From assembly GCA_030426825.1 (NCBI GenBank), contig JAUHXX010000006.1, positions 1 to 33,339 on the forward strand: a DNA stretch of 33,339 bases, given 5' to 3'. The translations under genes were made by a program, and so were the position numbers. The notes under the pieces were generated by a model that had not been told where the DNA came from, did not search any database, and saw only the letters and a program-made list of their open reading frames with translations. How positions within the stretch are numbered: the stretch's first letter is position 1; each line of letters opens with the position of its first letter. Shown here one piece after another: positions 1 through 9,085 of this stretch. The DNA comes from Bacteroidia bacterium. GTDB taxonomy: Bacteria > Bacteroidota > Bacteroidia > Flavobacteriales_D > Crocinitomicaceae.

Positions 1-1
1 A

Positions 2-1777
2 CCAAATGTTACCAATCTAATTAACCCAGGCGATCAAGGCTTAACTCTTACAACGACTATTCCAGCAACTTCGGTAGTGGCAACAAATAGTAGTCCGAGA
101 TTTAATAATTTCCCACCTATCTTTTTATGTGCAGATCAAGATTTAATTTTCGATCATTCAGCAACCGATCCTGATGGAGATGTTTTAGTGTATGAAATGT
201 GTACTCCTTATCAAGGAGGCACTTCATTTGCTCCTGCTCCGAATCCAGCATCACCACCGCCGTATACTGATGTTCAATGGGCGGCAGGAATATCCGCGGC
301 TTCACCATTTAGTGCTGGCTCAATATCGATTGACCCTAACACAGGTCAAATGATCGCTTCTCCAGGCGCTCAAGGGTTATTTGCTGTCGGTGTATGTGTC
401 AAAGAATATAGAAACGGGGTTTTAATTGGAGTCAATACGAGAGATTTTTTATTTAAAGTGATTAGCTGTGAAGTTCAACTGGAAGCAGAAATGACACCAC
501 AAAATCAGCTGTCAACTTTTGTTTCATACTGTCAGGGATTGACCATTGATTTTGAAAATACGAGTTGGGGTGGAACCAATTATTTGTGGGATTTTGGAGT
601 TCCAGGAACAACTACTGACCAAAGTACTTCATTTGAGCCTTCGTATACTTTTCCGCAAGCAGGAGTGTATGATGTTATGTTAGTTGTAAATCCAGGATGG
701 TCATGTACAGACACTGCAATTAACACTTTCATTATTAATGATGAAATAGAAGCATTTTTTGAACCGCCGCCTATTCAGTGTATAGTTGGCAATAGTTACG
801 ATTTTAATGGTCAAGGGGTATTCCCGGCTACCGGAACCACTTTTGAATGGCTATTTGGAACGGTTGCGAACCCAATGACAGACGTAACGCAAAACCCAAG
901 TAATATTGTGTACAATTCCCCTGGATCCCATCCAGTTACGTTTATCGTGAAGTACGATCAATGCGCAACAAGCTATACAGACAATGTAGAAGTTGCAGCT
1001 CCACCGGCAATTAATTTCGGAATAGAAGATGAGTTAAAATGTGCTCCATATGAAGCGCAATTGGTGAATTTATCTTCTGGAAGTACAACAATATACTCTC
1101 TCTGGGATTTGGGAGATGGAACCACGTCTACTGACACTCATCCCGTAAATGTTTATGATGTTGGCGTATATGATATTTCATTAACCATTTGGACAGATGC
1201 TGGATGTATAGATACTCTTACAATGGACCGCCCTGGATTGATAGAAGTTTTTCCTAGGCCAACTTCAATGTTTGATGTTACACCTCCTGAAGCAAATGAG
1301 TATGAGGCTAACTTCTATTTTATTGATCAGTCAACAGATGCCGTCCAAGTAAGTTATCAATTTGGTGATGGCTATACTGTAACAGCTGATACAACTTGGC
1401 ATTTTTATAATGAACCGGGAGTTTATCATCCTAAACAAATTGTTTACAATGAATTTGGTTGTTCAGACTGGTCGCAAAAACAAATTACGGTAACACCAGT
1501 TATTCCTATTATTGTTCCCAATGCATTTACTCCAAATGGTGATGCCTATAATAATGTTTGGCAACCAGTGCTTTACGAAGATCAGGTAATCGAGTTATTT
1601 ATTTTTAACCGTTGGGGCGAGCTTATTCATCATGCCCATGAATTAAACGCAGGATGGGATGGTTCATACCAAGGTGTAATGGCAGATGATGGCGTTTATA
1701 CTTGGAAAATAATTTACAATGACTTTAAAACAGATGTACCAGTCACGGTGCAGGGTCATGTAATATTAATGAAGTAG
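2..1777 (+). CDS. PKD-domain surface protein with C-terminal gliding-motility/T9SS type B sorting domain (5' truncated by window edge)
   Basis: Frame is open to window base 2. PKD-like motifs (YLWDFGVPG, SLWDLGDGTTS, YQFGDGYT). C-terminus PNAFTPNGDAYNNVWQP...LFIFNRWGELI...GWDGSYQG...GVYTWKI is the CHU_C/T9SS type B signature. Confidence 0.9.
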   Translation, partial: PNVTNLINPGDQGLTLTTTIPATSVVATNSSPRFNNFPPIFLCADQDLIFDHSATDPDGDVLVYEMCTPYQGGTSFAPAPNPASPPPYTDVQWAAGISAASPFSAGSISIDPNTGQMIASPGAQGLFAVGVCVKEYRNGVLIGVNTRDFLFKVISCEVQLEAEMTPQNQLSTFVSYCQGLTIDFENTSWGGTNYLWDFGVPGTTTDQSTSFEPSYTFPQAGVYDVMLVVNPGWSCTDTAINTFIINDEIEAFFEPPPIQCIVGNSYDFNGQGVFPATGTTFEWLFGTVANPMTDVTQNPSNIVYNSPGSHPVTFIVKYDQCATSYTDNVEVAAPPAINFGIEDELKCAPYEAQLVNLSSGSTTIYSLWDLGDGTTSTDTHPVNVYDVGVYDISLTIWTDAGCIDTLTMDRPGLIEVFPRPTSMFDVTPPEANEYEANFYFIDQSTDAVQVSYQFGDGYTVTADTTWHFYNEPGVYHPKQIVYNEFGCSDWSQKQITVTPVIPIIVPNAFTPNGDAYNNVWQPVLYEDQVIELFIFNRWGELIHHAHELNAGWDGSYQGVMADDGVYTWKIIYNDFKTDVPVTVQGHVILMK

Positions 1778-1780
1778 TAA

Positions 1781-3322
1781 TTACACTACTGTTGCTATTT
1801 CTTGTTGCTTAAGTGCTAGAAAGTTTTTCCCTGTCAATTTGCTTCGTACCCAAGTTAGAAAATCAAAATATTCGAAAACAACTTGCTCTTTTGGATCATT
1901 TTTTAAATCCGCCAACAGACTTTCTATTGGTGCTAGTTTTTCTTGTAAATCAAACACGTTTGTAGTTTTAGAAAGCTGAGAAATTAATTTCAAAAAGATT
2001 TCTTCGAATTTATATATCCGGTTTCTGTTTTTTAAATAACGCTTAGTGCTGTTTATTGCATAAGGTAAAAAACGACTGTTATCTAATTCAAAATGAAGAA
2101 TTAAATTGATCAGTTGTGCGAAACAATAAATGTCCTGTTTTTGGTCAATTTTATTCTCGTTTAAGATGTTGTTTGTCCAGCTTAGTGCCTTCGAGAATTC
2201 ACCTAACCCCAAATAAATTACGGCAACTTGAAAGTCTATATGAGCTTTTCTCAGGCTATTAATATGTCCTGCGTACAAGCGATAAGCTTCTTCTATTTGA
2301 GGGACTAATTCTAAAGCCTTTTCGTATTCCCCTTTTTCAGCAAGAAGAGACAATTCTAAACTCATTGTGCTTGAAAAATATTTAATATCTAAATCAATGT
2401 TTTTACCGGGATTCGAAAGTTTTTTAAGTTTCAATAGGTGATCTTGAGCCAAATCATACTTTTTCAATTTAGTTGAGATATAAATGAAATTGGTTAGTGA
2501 TGAAAAATAAATATTGGGCTGCTGTTTAGACAATGTCTGATCTTTTTCTAGTAACTCAATGATGGCATTTAAATGATAATGTGACAAGCTTAAATCATTG
2601 ACTGAAAAGTAGTATGCGCTCTGAATATGATGAAATAAGTATCGACATTTTGTACTACTGTCTTCTTTAGTAATCGATTTAATTTGATCAACGAGTTCAC
2701 TTAATTTCAGTGTCTCGTTTTCATCCCTCACTTTGCCATTTCTGTTAATTTCTTGAAACAACAAACTTTTAACATTCCATAACTTGTGAAAAGTGGATAT
2801 TTCTTTAACGATTCTACTTTCATCAGCGAACATTTTGGTAATTTCTGCAGCTTTGACATCCGTATATAGCTCGTTTTCAATTAGTTTTTTTTGCTTCTCT
2901 TTTATTTCAAGTAGCAGATTGAAGTTCTCATGTTTTCTTGCTTGCTTCTCAGCTGAATTCAAGATTTTTTCAGACTGCCGGTATAATCCCTTATTATACA
3001 GTATTTCGGCACTATGAATTGATCTGAATATTTGTGCGTCAATTGAGGATGTGGAGTGAAAGGTGTCTAAACTCTTGAGGATGTTATTGTACAGCCTAGC
3101 TTTCGTGATAGAAAACTTATTTAAAAAGGCCTGACCCTTAAAATGTTTGAACAGTTTGTCCTCATCATATTCGTCCATCTTGTCGATATAATCGAATAAT
3201 TTGATGTAACTGTTTTCTTCTCCAATTGTATGACGTGATGAGAATACTTTGAAGTATCGTTTTTCACTTTTGTTGAGACTCGTAATGAGCTCATGTAGAC
3301 TATTTGATGCTTTATTAGACAT
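1781..3322 (-). CDS. hypothetical protein, helical/TPR-like
   Basis: Long ORF. Start at MSNKASNSLHELITSLNKSEKRYFKVF (3322) is more plausible than the 3406 start of the ORF track. Helix-rich repeats (LYNKGLYRQSEKIL, EKGEYEKALELVPQIEEAY) suggest TPR-like structure. Confidence 0.7.
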   Translation of the reverse strand: MSNKASNSLHELITSLNKSEKRYFKVFSSRHTIGEENSYIKLFDYIDKMDEYDEDKLFKHFKGQAFLNKFSITKARLYNNILKSLDTFHSTSSIDAQIFRSIHSAEILYNKGLYRQSEKILNSAEKQARKHENFNLLLEIKEKQKKLIENELYTDVKAAEITKMFADESRIVKEISTFHKLWNVKSLLFQEINRNGKVRDENETLKLSELVDQIKSITKEDSSTKCRYLFHHIQSAYYFSVNDLSLSHYHLNAIIELLEKDQTLSKQQPNIYFSSLTNFIYISTKLKKYDLAQDHLLKLKKLSNPGKNIDLDIKYFSSTMSLELSLLAEKGEYEKALELVPQIEEAYRLYAGHINSLRKAHIDFQVAVIYLGLGEFSKALSWTNNILNENKIDQKQDIYCFAQLINLILHFELDNSRFLPYAINSTKRYLKNRNRIYKFEEIFLKLISQLSKTTNVFDLQEKLAPIESLLADLKNDPKEQVVFEYFDFLTWVRSKLTGKNFLALKQQEIATVV

Positions 3323-3594
3323 ATATAAAATTTGGGTTTGATTGAGGTTAACGGAAAATGCTTTCGGTGATATTTCAAAAGTAAAATCGCTTAATCTCTT
3401 ATTCAATATGGGGTATTTATTTCAATACCGTTGATAGAAATGATATTAATGAGGTATTAACTGATTGTATAGACATGTTTATTTATTTAAGTGAAATCAC
3501 TTCTCTTTAAAAAACAGATAATAATCAGTTATTGTTATGACATTTCTATGACAAAAGGAGTCCAAACTTTAGTCAATTTTGCAGCCCCAACATT

Positions 3595-4830
3595 GTGTTA
3601 CGCTTTAACGTCATAGCATTCACGCATCATTCAATTGGTGTTGAAGAAATAGGAAAATTTCATTTGGAAAATGATGAGATTCAGCCAAGGATGCAACATC
3701 TTAAGGATCAATTGAATATTTCGGAATTGATGTATGTATCCACCTGTAACCGGGTTGAATTCGTTTTTGTGACCAATGTAGAAGTCGATCAAATATTTTT
3801 AACTCATTTGCTCAATGAATTCAATCCTGATTGGGATCAGAATCATATACTTCATTTAATAGAAAATGCTAAGCAGTGGAACGGAATTAATGCTGTAAAT
3901 CATCTCATTGAAGTGTCTTCTTCTTTAGATTCAATGGTTATTGGAGAACGTGAGATAATTACACAAATGAAGGATGCATTTGAATTTGCACGTGTGAACA
4001 AACTTTCTGGCGATACGATCAGAATAGTAATGCGACAAGTTGTTCAAACTGCCAAACGAGTTTTTACAGAAACTAGCATTGCAGAAAAGCCTGTTTCAGT
4101 GGTATCTTTGGCTTACCATGAGTTGGCAGACAGAGGATTGTCTGATGATGCTCGGGTACTTTTTGTGGGAGCAGGCGTAACCAATACCAACATGGGTAGG
4201 TTTTTATTGAAACACGGGTTTACCAATTTCACCGTATTTAATCGATCATTAAAAAGAGCCGAGTTACTGTCAGAAATGTTAAATGGTCAGGCCAAAAAAT
4301 TGAGTTCGATAAGTGGGCATAATCATGGTTTTGATTTATTAGTTTGTTGTACGGCTGCGAATGGACATCCAATTAATGAGCAGATATACGCTTCGCTTTT
4401 AGCTGGTGAAAAAGGAAAAAAAATTGTAATTGATCTTGCAGTACCTTCAGATCTTGATCCTGCTATTAAAGAGAAGTATCCGGTGGATCATATTTCTGTA
4501 GATTACCTAAAGCAAATTTCTGAAAAGAATTTAAAGTCTCGTAAAAAGGAATTAATTCATGTGCGTCAAATTATTTTTGAGGCCGTTGAAGAATTCAAAG
4601 AAATCTTTAAGATGCGCCAGGTTGAACTTAAAATGAGGTCTATTCCTGAAAAAGTAAAAGAGATTAAGCAAAACGCGCTTGAAAATGTCTTTTCGAAAGA
4701 TTTGGAAAAGCTAGATGATGAATCTCGTGAAGTCGTTGACAAGATTTTAGATTATATGGAAAAAAAGTACGTCAGTGTTCCTATGATCATGGCCAAACAA
4801 ATGGTCGCTAATAAAGAATTTGAGAAATGA
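3595..4830 (+). CDS. hemA: glutamyl-tRNA reductase (GTG start)
   Basis: Motifs STCNRVEF, SSLDSMVIGEREIITQMKDAF, VVSLAYHELADRGL. Followed directly by hemC. Confidence 0.95.
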   Translation: MLRFNVIAFTHHSIGVEEIGKFHLENDEIQPRMQHLKDQLNISELMYVSTCNRVEFVFVTNVEVDQIFLTHLLNEFNPDWDQNHILHLIENAKQWNGINAVNHLIEVSSSLDSMVIGEREIITQMKDAFEFARVNKLSGDTIRIVMRQVVQTAKRVFTETSIAEKPVSVVSLAYHELADRGLSDDARVLFVGAGVTNTNMGRFLLKHGFTNFTVFNRSLKRAELLSEMLNGQAKKLSSISGHNHGFDLLVCCTAANGHPINEQIYASLLAGEKGKKIVIDLAVPSDLDPAIKEKYPVDHISVDYLKQISEKNLKSRKKELIHVRQIIFEAVEEFKEIFKMRQVELKMRSIPEKVKEIKQNALENVFSKDLEKLDDESREVVDKILDYMEKKYVSVPMIMAKQMVANKEFEK

Positions 4831-5720
4831 AGATCAAAATAGGATCAAGAGGAAGTGATTTGGCCTTATGGCAAGCAAATTATGTTAAAGATGAGCTCGA
4901 GAAAGCTGGTCATGAGGTGGAAATAAAAATCATCATTACGCGTGGGGACACCATTCAAGATTTAAGCTTCGATAAAATTGAAGGCAAGGGTTTTTTCACT
5001 AAAGAGATTGAAGAGAGTCTACTAAATAAAGAAATTGATTTAGCCGTACACTCGCATAAAGATTTAGAAACGACTTCTCCTGATGGGCTGATCATTGGAG
5101 CTGTTTCTTACCGAGCGGATCCTGCTGACCTATTGATTATTCGAAAAGAATCAGTTGATGAACTGAATGTCCTTGATTTGATTGAGAATGCCGTAGTCGG
5201 AACTTCATCAGCAAGACGTCAAACGCAGATGAGACGGTTAAGAACTGATGTTGAGTTGAAAGAATTGAGGGGGAACGTTCCTACACGAGTAAATAAATTG
5301 AGAGAAGGTCAATATGACGCTATCATTTTAGCCGCAGCAGGTCTAAAAAGATTGGAATTAGATTTATCTGATTTGCAATTGGTTGAATTGGATCCAACTG
5401 TTTTTGTTCCGGCCCCAGCTCAAGGAGTGCTTGGTTTACAAATTAGAGAAGGCGAAAGTGATTTGATAGAGGCATTGAGCGTCTTGCACAATCAAAAAGT
5501 TGAGAAAGAAATTTATATTGAACGACAAGTGTTGAAGCAAATGGATGGAGGCTGTCAATTGCCATTAGGCGTTTATTGTACAGATAAAAATAACGAGTTC
5601 ACGGTTTATACCAGTTTTGCAAATTCTAAAACAGGCGTAGCGAGTGTACATTCGTATCAATCTACCAATAGAGATGGTCTTATCGAAACGATTATTGAAG
5701 AGTTAAAGTCGCAGTTATGA
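4827..5720 (+). CDS. hemC: hydroxymethylbilane synthase (porphobilinogen deaminase)
   Basis: IKIGSRGSDLALWQA, VGTSSARRQTQMRRLR, ELRGNVPTRVNKL, cofactor Cys in MDGGCQLPLG. 4-bp ATGA overlap with hemA. Confidence 0.96.
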   Translation: MKIKIGSRGSDLALWQANYVKDELEKAGHEVEIKIIITRGDTIQDLSFDKIEGKGFFTKEIEESLLNKEIDLAVHSHKDLETTSPDGLIIGAVSYRADPADLLIIRKESVDELNVLDLIENAVVGTSSARRQTQMRRLRTDVELKELRGNVPTRVNKLREGQYDAIILAAAGLKRLELDLSDLQLVELDPTVFVPAPAQGVLGLQIREGESDLIEALSVLHNQKVEKEIYIERQVLKQMDGGCQLPLGVYCTDKNNEFTVYTSFANSKTGVASVHSYQSTNRDGLIETIIEELKSQL

Positions 5721-6379
5721 GAATCTTAGTTTCTCGAAATTTACCCAGTGAATCACAATTACGGACTTGGTGCCAAGAAAAAGGCATTGAATTAATTGAA
5801 GCTCCTTTTATTCGAATTGATCCGGTTTTAGATATAGAAATTCCATCAACCGATTGGGTGTTTTTCTCATCTCCAAATGGATTAGATGTTTACTTTAATA
5901 ATTACCCTTTATTAGCTAAGAAGATTGGGGTGTATGGTAAAGGAACTCAAATGAGATTGGCTGCTAGAGGGATTGAGGCCAATTTTACTGGTGATACAAG
6001 TAAGACTCCTTCTGAAATTGGAAAAGAATTTTTTGAATTCATTGGTCCACATGCAACGGTGCTTTTTCCGCAAAGTCAATTGTCTAAAAAGAGCATTGCC
6101 AATGCCAATCCTGGTAATGAATGTATCGTTAAAGTGGTTTATAACACTAGTCTTGCCAGTCATTATGAAACCGGGATTGATATAGCGATATTGACTTCAC
6201 CTTCAAACATTGACGGCTTTTTATTAGAAAATAAAGCAGACAATATCCGATTTATTGTTCTTGGTGAGACGTCCAAAAATCATTTTGAAAATTTAGGCTT
6301 AACCGACCAAATATTTGTCCCAAAATCAGCTGATGAAGAATCAGTTATTCTGCTGCTGGAGGACTTGTTGAAGTCGTAG
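5717..6379 (+). CDS. hemD: uroporphyrinogen-III synthase
   Basis: Position after hemC with ATGA overlap. WVFFSSPNGLDVYF and ILTSPSNIDGFL motifs. Confidence 0.88.
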   Translation: MRILVSRNLPSESQLRTWCQEKGIELIEAPFIRIDPVLDIEIPSTDWVFFSSPNGLDVYFNNYPLLAKKIGVYGKGTQMRLAARGIEANFTGDTSKTPSEIGKEFFEFIGPHATVLFPQSQLSKKSIANANPGNECIVKVVYNTSLASHYETGIDIAILTSPSNIDGFLLENKADNIRFIVLGETSKNHFENLGLTDQIFVPKSADEESVILLLEDLLKS

Positions 6380-7085
6380 ATTCATCAACCTCATTGGGCT
6401 GCTCTTCTTCTGCCTTTGGGCTTACTTTTTTGAAAAAGGTCTTATATCTTACAACTATGATGGCAACACCCAACGTAATTGATCCATCAGCTACATTCCA
6501 TATTGCACCAAACACTTCTTTTCCTCCTAAATCAAAAGGCATCCAGCTAGGCCAGGTAACCGTGAATTGAAACATATCTACAACACTGCCTAAAAGAAAA
6601 CCATGCGGACGTAAAACGGGATTTCCATCAGGACCAATTACCCAACTGTTGTTGCCATCTAGCTCCCAATTCCATGAAATATTTGGATCTAATTCCCAGA
6701 TGAAATCATAAAACATCCCATCTATTAAATTACCTGCAGCACCGGCAAAAATTAGCCCAACGGCTATTATCATTCCTTTAGAGGTGCCTTCTTCACTTAA
6801 TAATTTTCTGATATAATATCCGATACCAACAATTGCAAGTAATCTGAATATAGATAGCGCATATTTTGCCCAAACTCCTGCACCTAAGGTTGTGCCAAAG
6901 GCCATTCCACGGTTTTCAATGTAGTAAAACTGAAAAAATCCGTCAATTATTGGAACTTGTTCGTGTGGACCAAATTGCGTTTTGATGTATACCTTAACGA
7001 TTTGATCGATAAGTAAAACGCCGAGAATTACTAAGATTACTTTTTTACCCAAAACGAGATTATCCTTGGGCATTTTTAGCCTCAA
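6345..7085 (-). CDS. lspA: lipoprotein signal peptidase (signal peptidase II)
   Basis: IENRGMAFG, AGAAGNLIDGMFYDFI, GSVVDMFQF and IWNVADGSITLGV match the LspA catalytic Asp motifs. Multiple TM segments. Confidence 0.93.
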   Translation of the reverse strand: MRLKMPKDNLVLGKKVILVILGVLLIDQIVKVYIKTQFGPHEQVPIIDGFFQFYYIENRGMAFGTTLGAGVWAKYALSIFRLLAIVGIGYYIRKLLSEEGTSKGMIIAVGLIFAGAAGNLIDGMFYDFIWELDPNISWNWELDGNNSWVIGPDGNPVLRPHGFLLGSVVDMFQFTVTWPSWMPFDLGGKEVFGAIWNVADGSITLGVAIIVVRYKTFFKKVSPKAEEEQPNEVDESTTSTSPPAAE

Positions 7086-7437
7086 TGCTCAACGTAGCAT
7101 GAGGAACTAATTTCAATCTTTGCTTTTGAATTAATTTACCTGTAACTCTGCAAATTCCGTAAGTCTTATTCTCAATTCTGATGAGCGCATTACCAAGATT
7201 TTGGATGAATTTTTCTTGTCTGGCAGCGAGCTGAGCCATTTCTTCTCTTGACATGGTTTCAGATCCATCTTCCATCATATTAAATGATCTACCTGTATCA
7301 TCTGTTCCATGATCATCACTATGATCTAATTGACCTTTTAAAAGCTTTAAATCTTCTTTCGCTTCCTTCAATTTAGCTTCAATAATTTCTCTGAACTCTT
7401 TTAAATCTGAATCTGAATATCTTACTAACTCTGCCAT
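7060..7437 (-). CDS. TraR/DksA family transcriptional regulator-like protein
   Basis: YGICRVTGKLIQKQRLKLVPHATLSIEAK tail typical of Bacteroidota DksA/TraR proteins. Acidic coiled-coil N-terminus. Overlaps lspA start. Confidence 0.85.
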   Translation of the reverse strand: MAELVRYSDSDLKEFREIIEAKLKEAKEDLKLLKGQLDHSDDHGTDDTGRSFNMMEDGSETMSREEMAQLAARQEKFIQNLGNALIRIENKTYGICRVTGKLIQKQRLKLVPHATLSIEAKNAQG

Positions 7438-7460
7438 GCGCTCTAATTTTTGAATAGAAA

Positions 7461-7468
7461 CAAATATA
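7461..7468 (-). promoter_or_regulatory. candidate Bacteroidota -7 box (TATATTTG on minus strand) upstream of the DksA-like gene
   Basis: Matches TANNTTTG, ~24 nt upstream of the ATG at 7437. No convincing -33 element. Confidence 0.4.
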
Positions 7469-7564
7469 ATTGAATTAGGCTATAAATTGACTTGCAGATA
7501 GAAATTTTCATCAAAAACACTTGTATGCCTTATGAAATCTAGAACATAAAAGTTTATAAAACGT

Positions 7565-8374
7565 TTAATTGATAATATTTTGATAGGATTTGAAGTACCT
7601 TCTTCCTAATTCAATCAATCCTGCTCCATCATAATGAATGGCATTTTGATCTTTTATTTCTTTTTCTATTACAAAAGGGTATGTGGGATCCGCGTATCCT
7701 GTATTTGTCATTCGGTTTGGTGTATCCTTTATAATGGATTGAATGGTTTTTCTATCTGCTGATTGATTTACCCAATGGGGCACCATGCCGCCTAAAATGA
7801 ATGGGACAGTTTTATTATTCAATTGCGTTCTGATCGCCTCTATAAAATCATCCAAATCTTGCTCATAACTTTCGTTTCCAATATCATTTTCGCCTTGATG
7901 CCATAAAATGGCAACCAATTTACTTTTATCAGCGAATTGATAGATGTGTTCAACCCTTCTAAACGCATCAGTATACAGATATCCGCCAATGCTCCATTTA
8001 TTATCTTGAAAACCAGAACCTGCTTGTCCGCATGGAATGATTAAAAGTTGCCGATTGTCTTGAAGGTATTCTTGCCGATATAATTCCGCAAAAGTGGTGG
8101 CAAATCCTACACTATTTTCAAGTTGAGAATGATGTTGCAAAGGTTCATTTGCAGCAATTATCTCCATATCATTCTCCCCAAATCGTCCGAGCTGTTTGAT
8201 ATCTGAATGCACTTTCGGAACACTAAAAGGCCCTTCGTCTCCATAATGGGTATTTGATTGACCAATGTTGAGGATAATATCATAGCCTTCAATTCGAGAT
8301 TCCACTCTTTCTTCTTTTCGGCAACTGTAGGATCCTATTAAAATGACAAGGATGACATGAATTTTGGGTTTCAT
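7565..8374 (-). CDS. sialate O-acetylesterase-like SGNH-type esterase, putative lipoprotein
   Basis: ILNIGQSNTHYGDEG (GQSN block) and AILWHQGENDIG (HQGE block) of the SASA family. Start likely MKPKIHVILVILIGSYSC (8374), with a lipobox-like GSYSC. Confidence 0.8.
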   Translation of the reverse strand: MKPKIHVILVILIGSYSCRKEERVESRIEGYDIILNIGQSNTHYGDEGPFSVPKVHSDIKQLGRFGENDMEIIAANEPLQHHSQLENSVGFATTFAELYRQEYLQDNRQLLIIPCGQAGSGFQDNKWSIGGYLYTDAFRRVEHIYQFADKSKLVAILWHQGENDIGNESYEQDLDDFIEAIRTQLNNKTVPFILGGMVPHWVNQSADRKTIQSIIKDTPNRMTNTGYADPTYPFVIEKEIKDQNAIHYDGAGLIELGRRYFKSYQNIIN

Positions 8375-8424
8375 ATGATGTAAACAGAAAACCAAGCTAT
8401 TTATTTTGATGATGTCAGAAAATG

Positions 8425-8432
8425 TATCTTTG
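8425..8432 (+). promoter_or_regulatory. candidate -7 box TATCTTTG
   Basis: TANNTTTG consensus 17 nt before the ATG at 8450. A TTG lies 16 nt upstream (8406-8408). Confidence 0.45.
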
Positions 8433-8449
8433 CGCCAGAATCAATCGTC

Positions 8450-9085
8450 ATGAAAGATAAACTGATATATTCCTTAAATAAGCGTTACGCAGTAAAGAAA
8501 TTTGATCCTACTAAAAAGTTGTCATCTGAACAGTTGCAAACTGTCCTTGAGGCTGCTCGATTAACGGCTACATCATATGGTTTACAGTTGATGAAAATAG
8601 TTGTGGTTGAAAATCCTGAGATGAGAGAAAAGTTGGTTTCATGTTCTTTTGGCCAACGTCAGGTAACGGACGCTTCGCATCTATTAGTTCTATGCCGAGA
8701 AAGGGATTTAGATTTAAAACATTTTGAGGATTATGTCAACTTAATGGCAACTACAAGAAATCAAGATCCTAAATCTTTAGATGGATTCAAAAACATGATG
8801 GTCAATTCAATTCTCACCAAATCAGATGAAGAACAAACCCTTTGGCTGGAAAAGCAGGTTTATATTGAACTCGGAAATTTGTTGACAGCATGTGCATTGC
8901 TTGACATAGACTCTTGTCCCATGGAAGGGTTTATTCCGGAAGAATACGACAGAATTCTGAATTTAGAAGAGCAAAACCTGGCAGCAGTTTTAGCATTACC
9001 TATTGGATACAGAGCAGCAGATGATCCCAACGCTCAACGTAAAAAAGTTAGAAGAAGTCAAGAAAATTTTGTGTTAACCGTTTAA
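8450..9085 (+). CDS. nitroreductase family NAD(P)H-dependent oxidoreductase
   Basis: LNKRYAVKKFDPTKKL...LEAARLTATSYGLQ, LGNLLTACALLDIDSCPMEGF and ALPIGYRAADD are nitroreductase-fold signatures. Confidence 0.92.
   Translation: MKDKLIYSLNKRYAVKKFDPTKKLSSEQLQTVLEAARLTATSYGLQLMKIVVVENPEMREKLVSCSFGQRQVTDASHLLVLCRERDLDLKHFEDYVNLMATTRNQDPKSLDGFKNMMVNSILTKSDEEQTLWLEKQVYIELGNLLTACALLDIDSCPMEGFIPEEYDRILNLEEQNLAAVLALPIGYRAADDPNAQRKKVRRSQENFVLTV

Noticed and set aside
117-308. Antisense and small ORFs within long genes (e.g. 117-308, 2793-3017, 5912-6163, 18093-18407, 19351-19536, 28747-28944)
   Set aside because: They lie opposite well-supported coding regions and show no family motifs or promoter support.
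7060-7437. DksA-like protein without the four-Cys zinc finger as a novelty
   Set aside because: The GICRVTGKLI...LVPHATLS tail is a common form in Bacteroidota, so it is not unusual.
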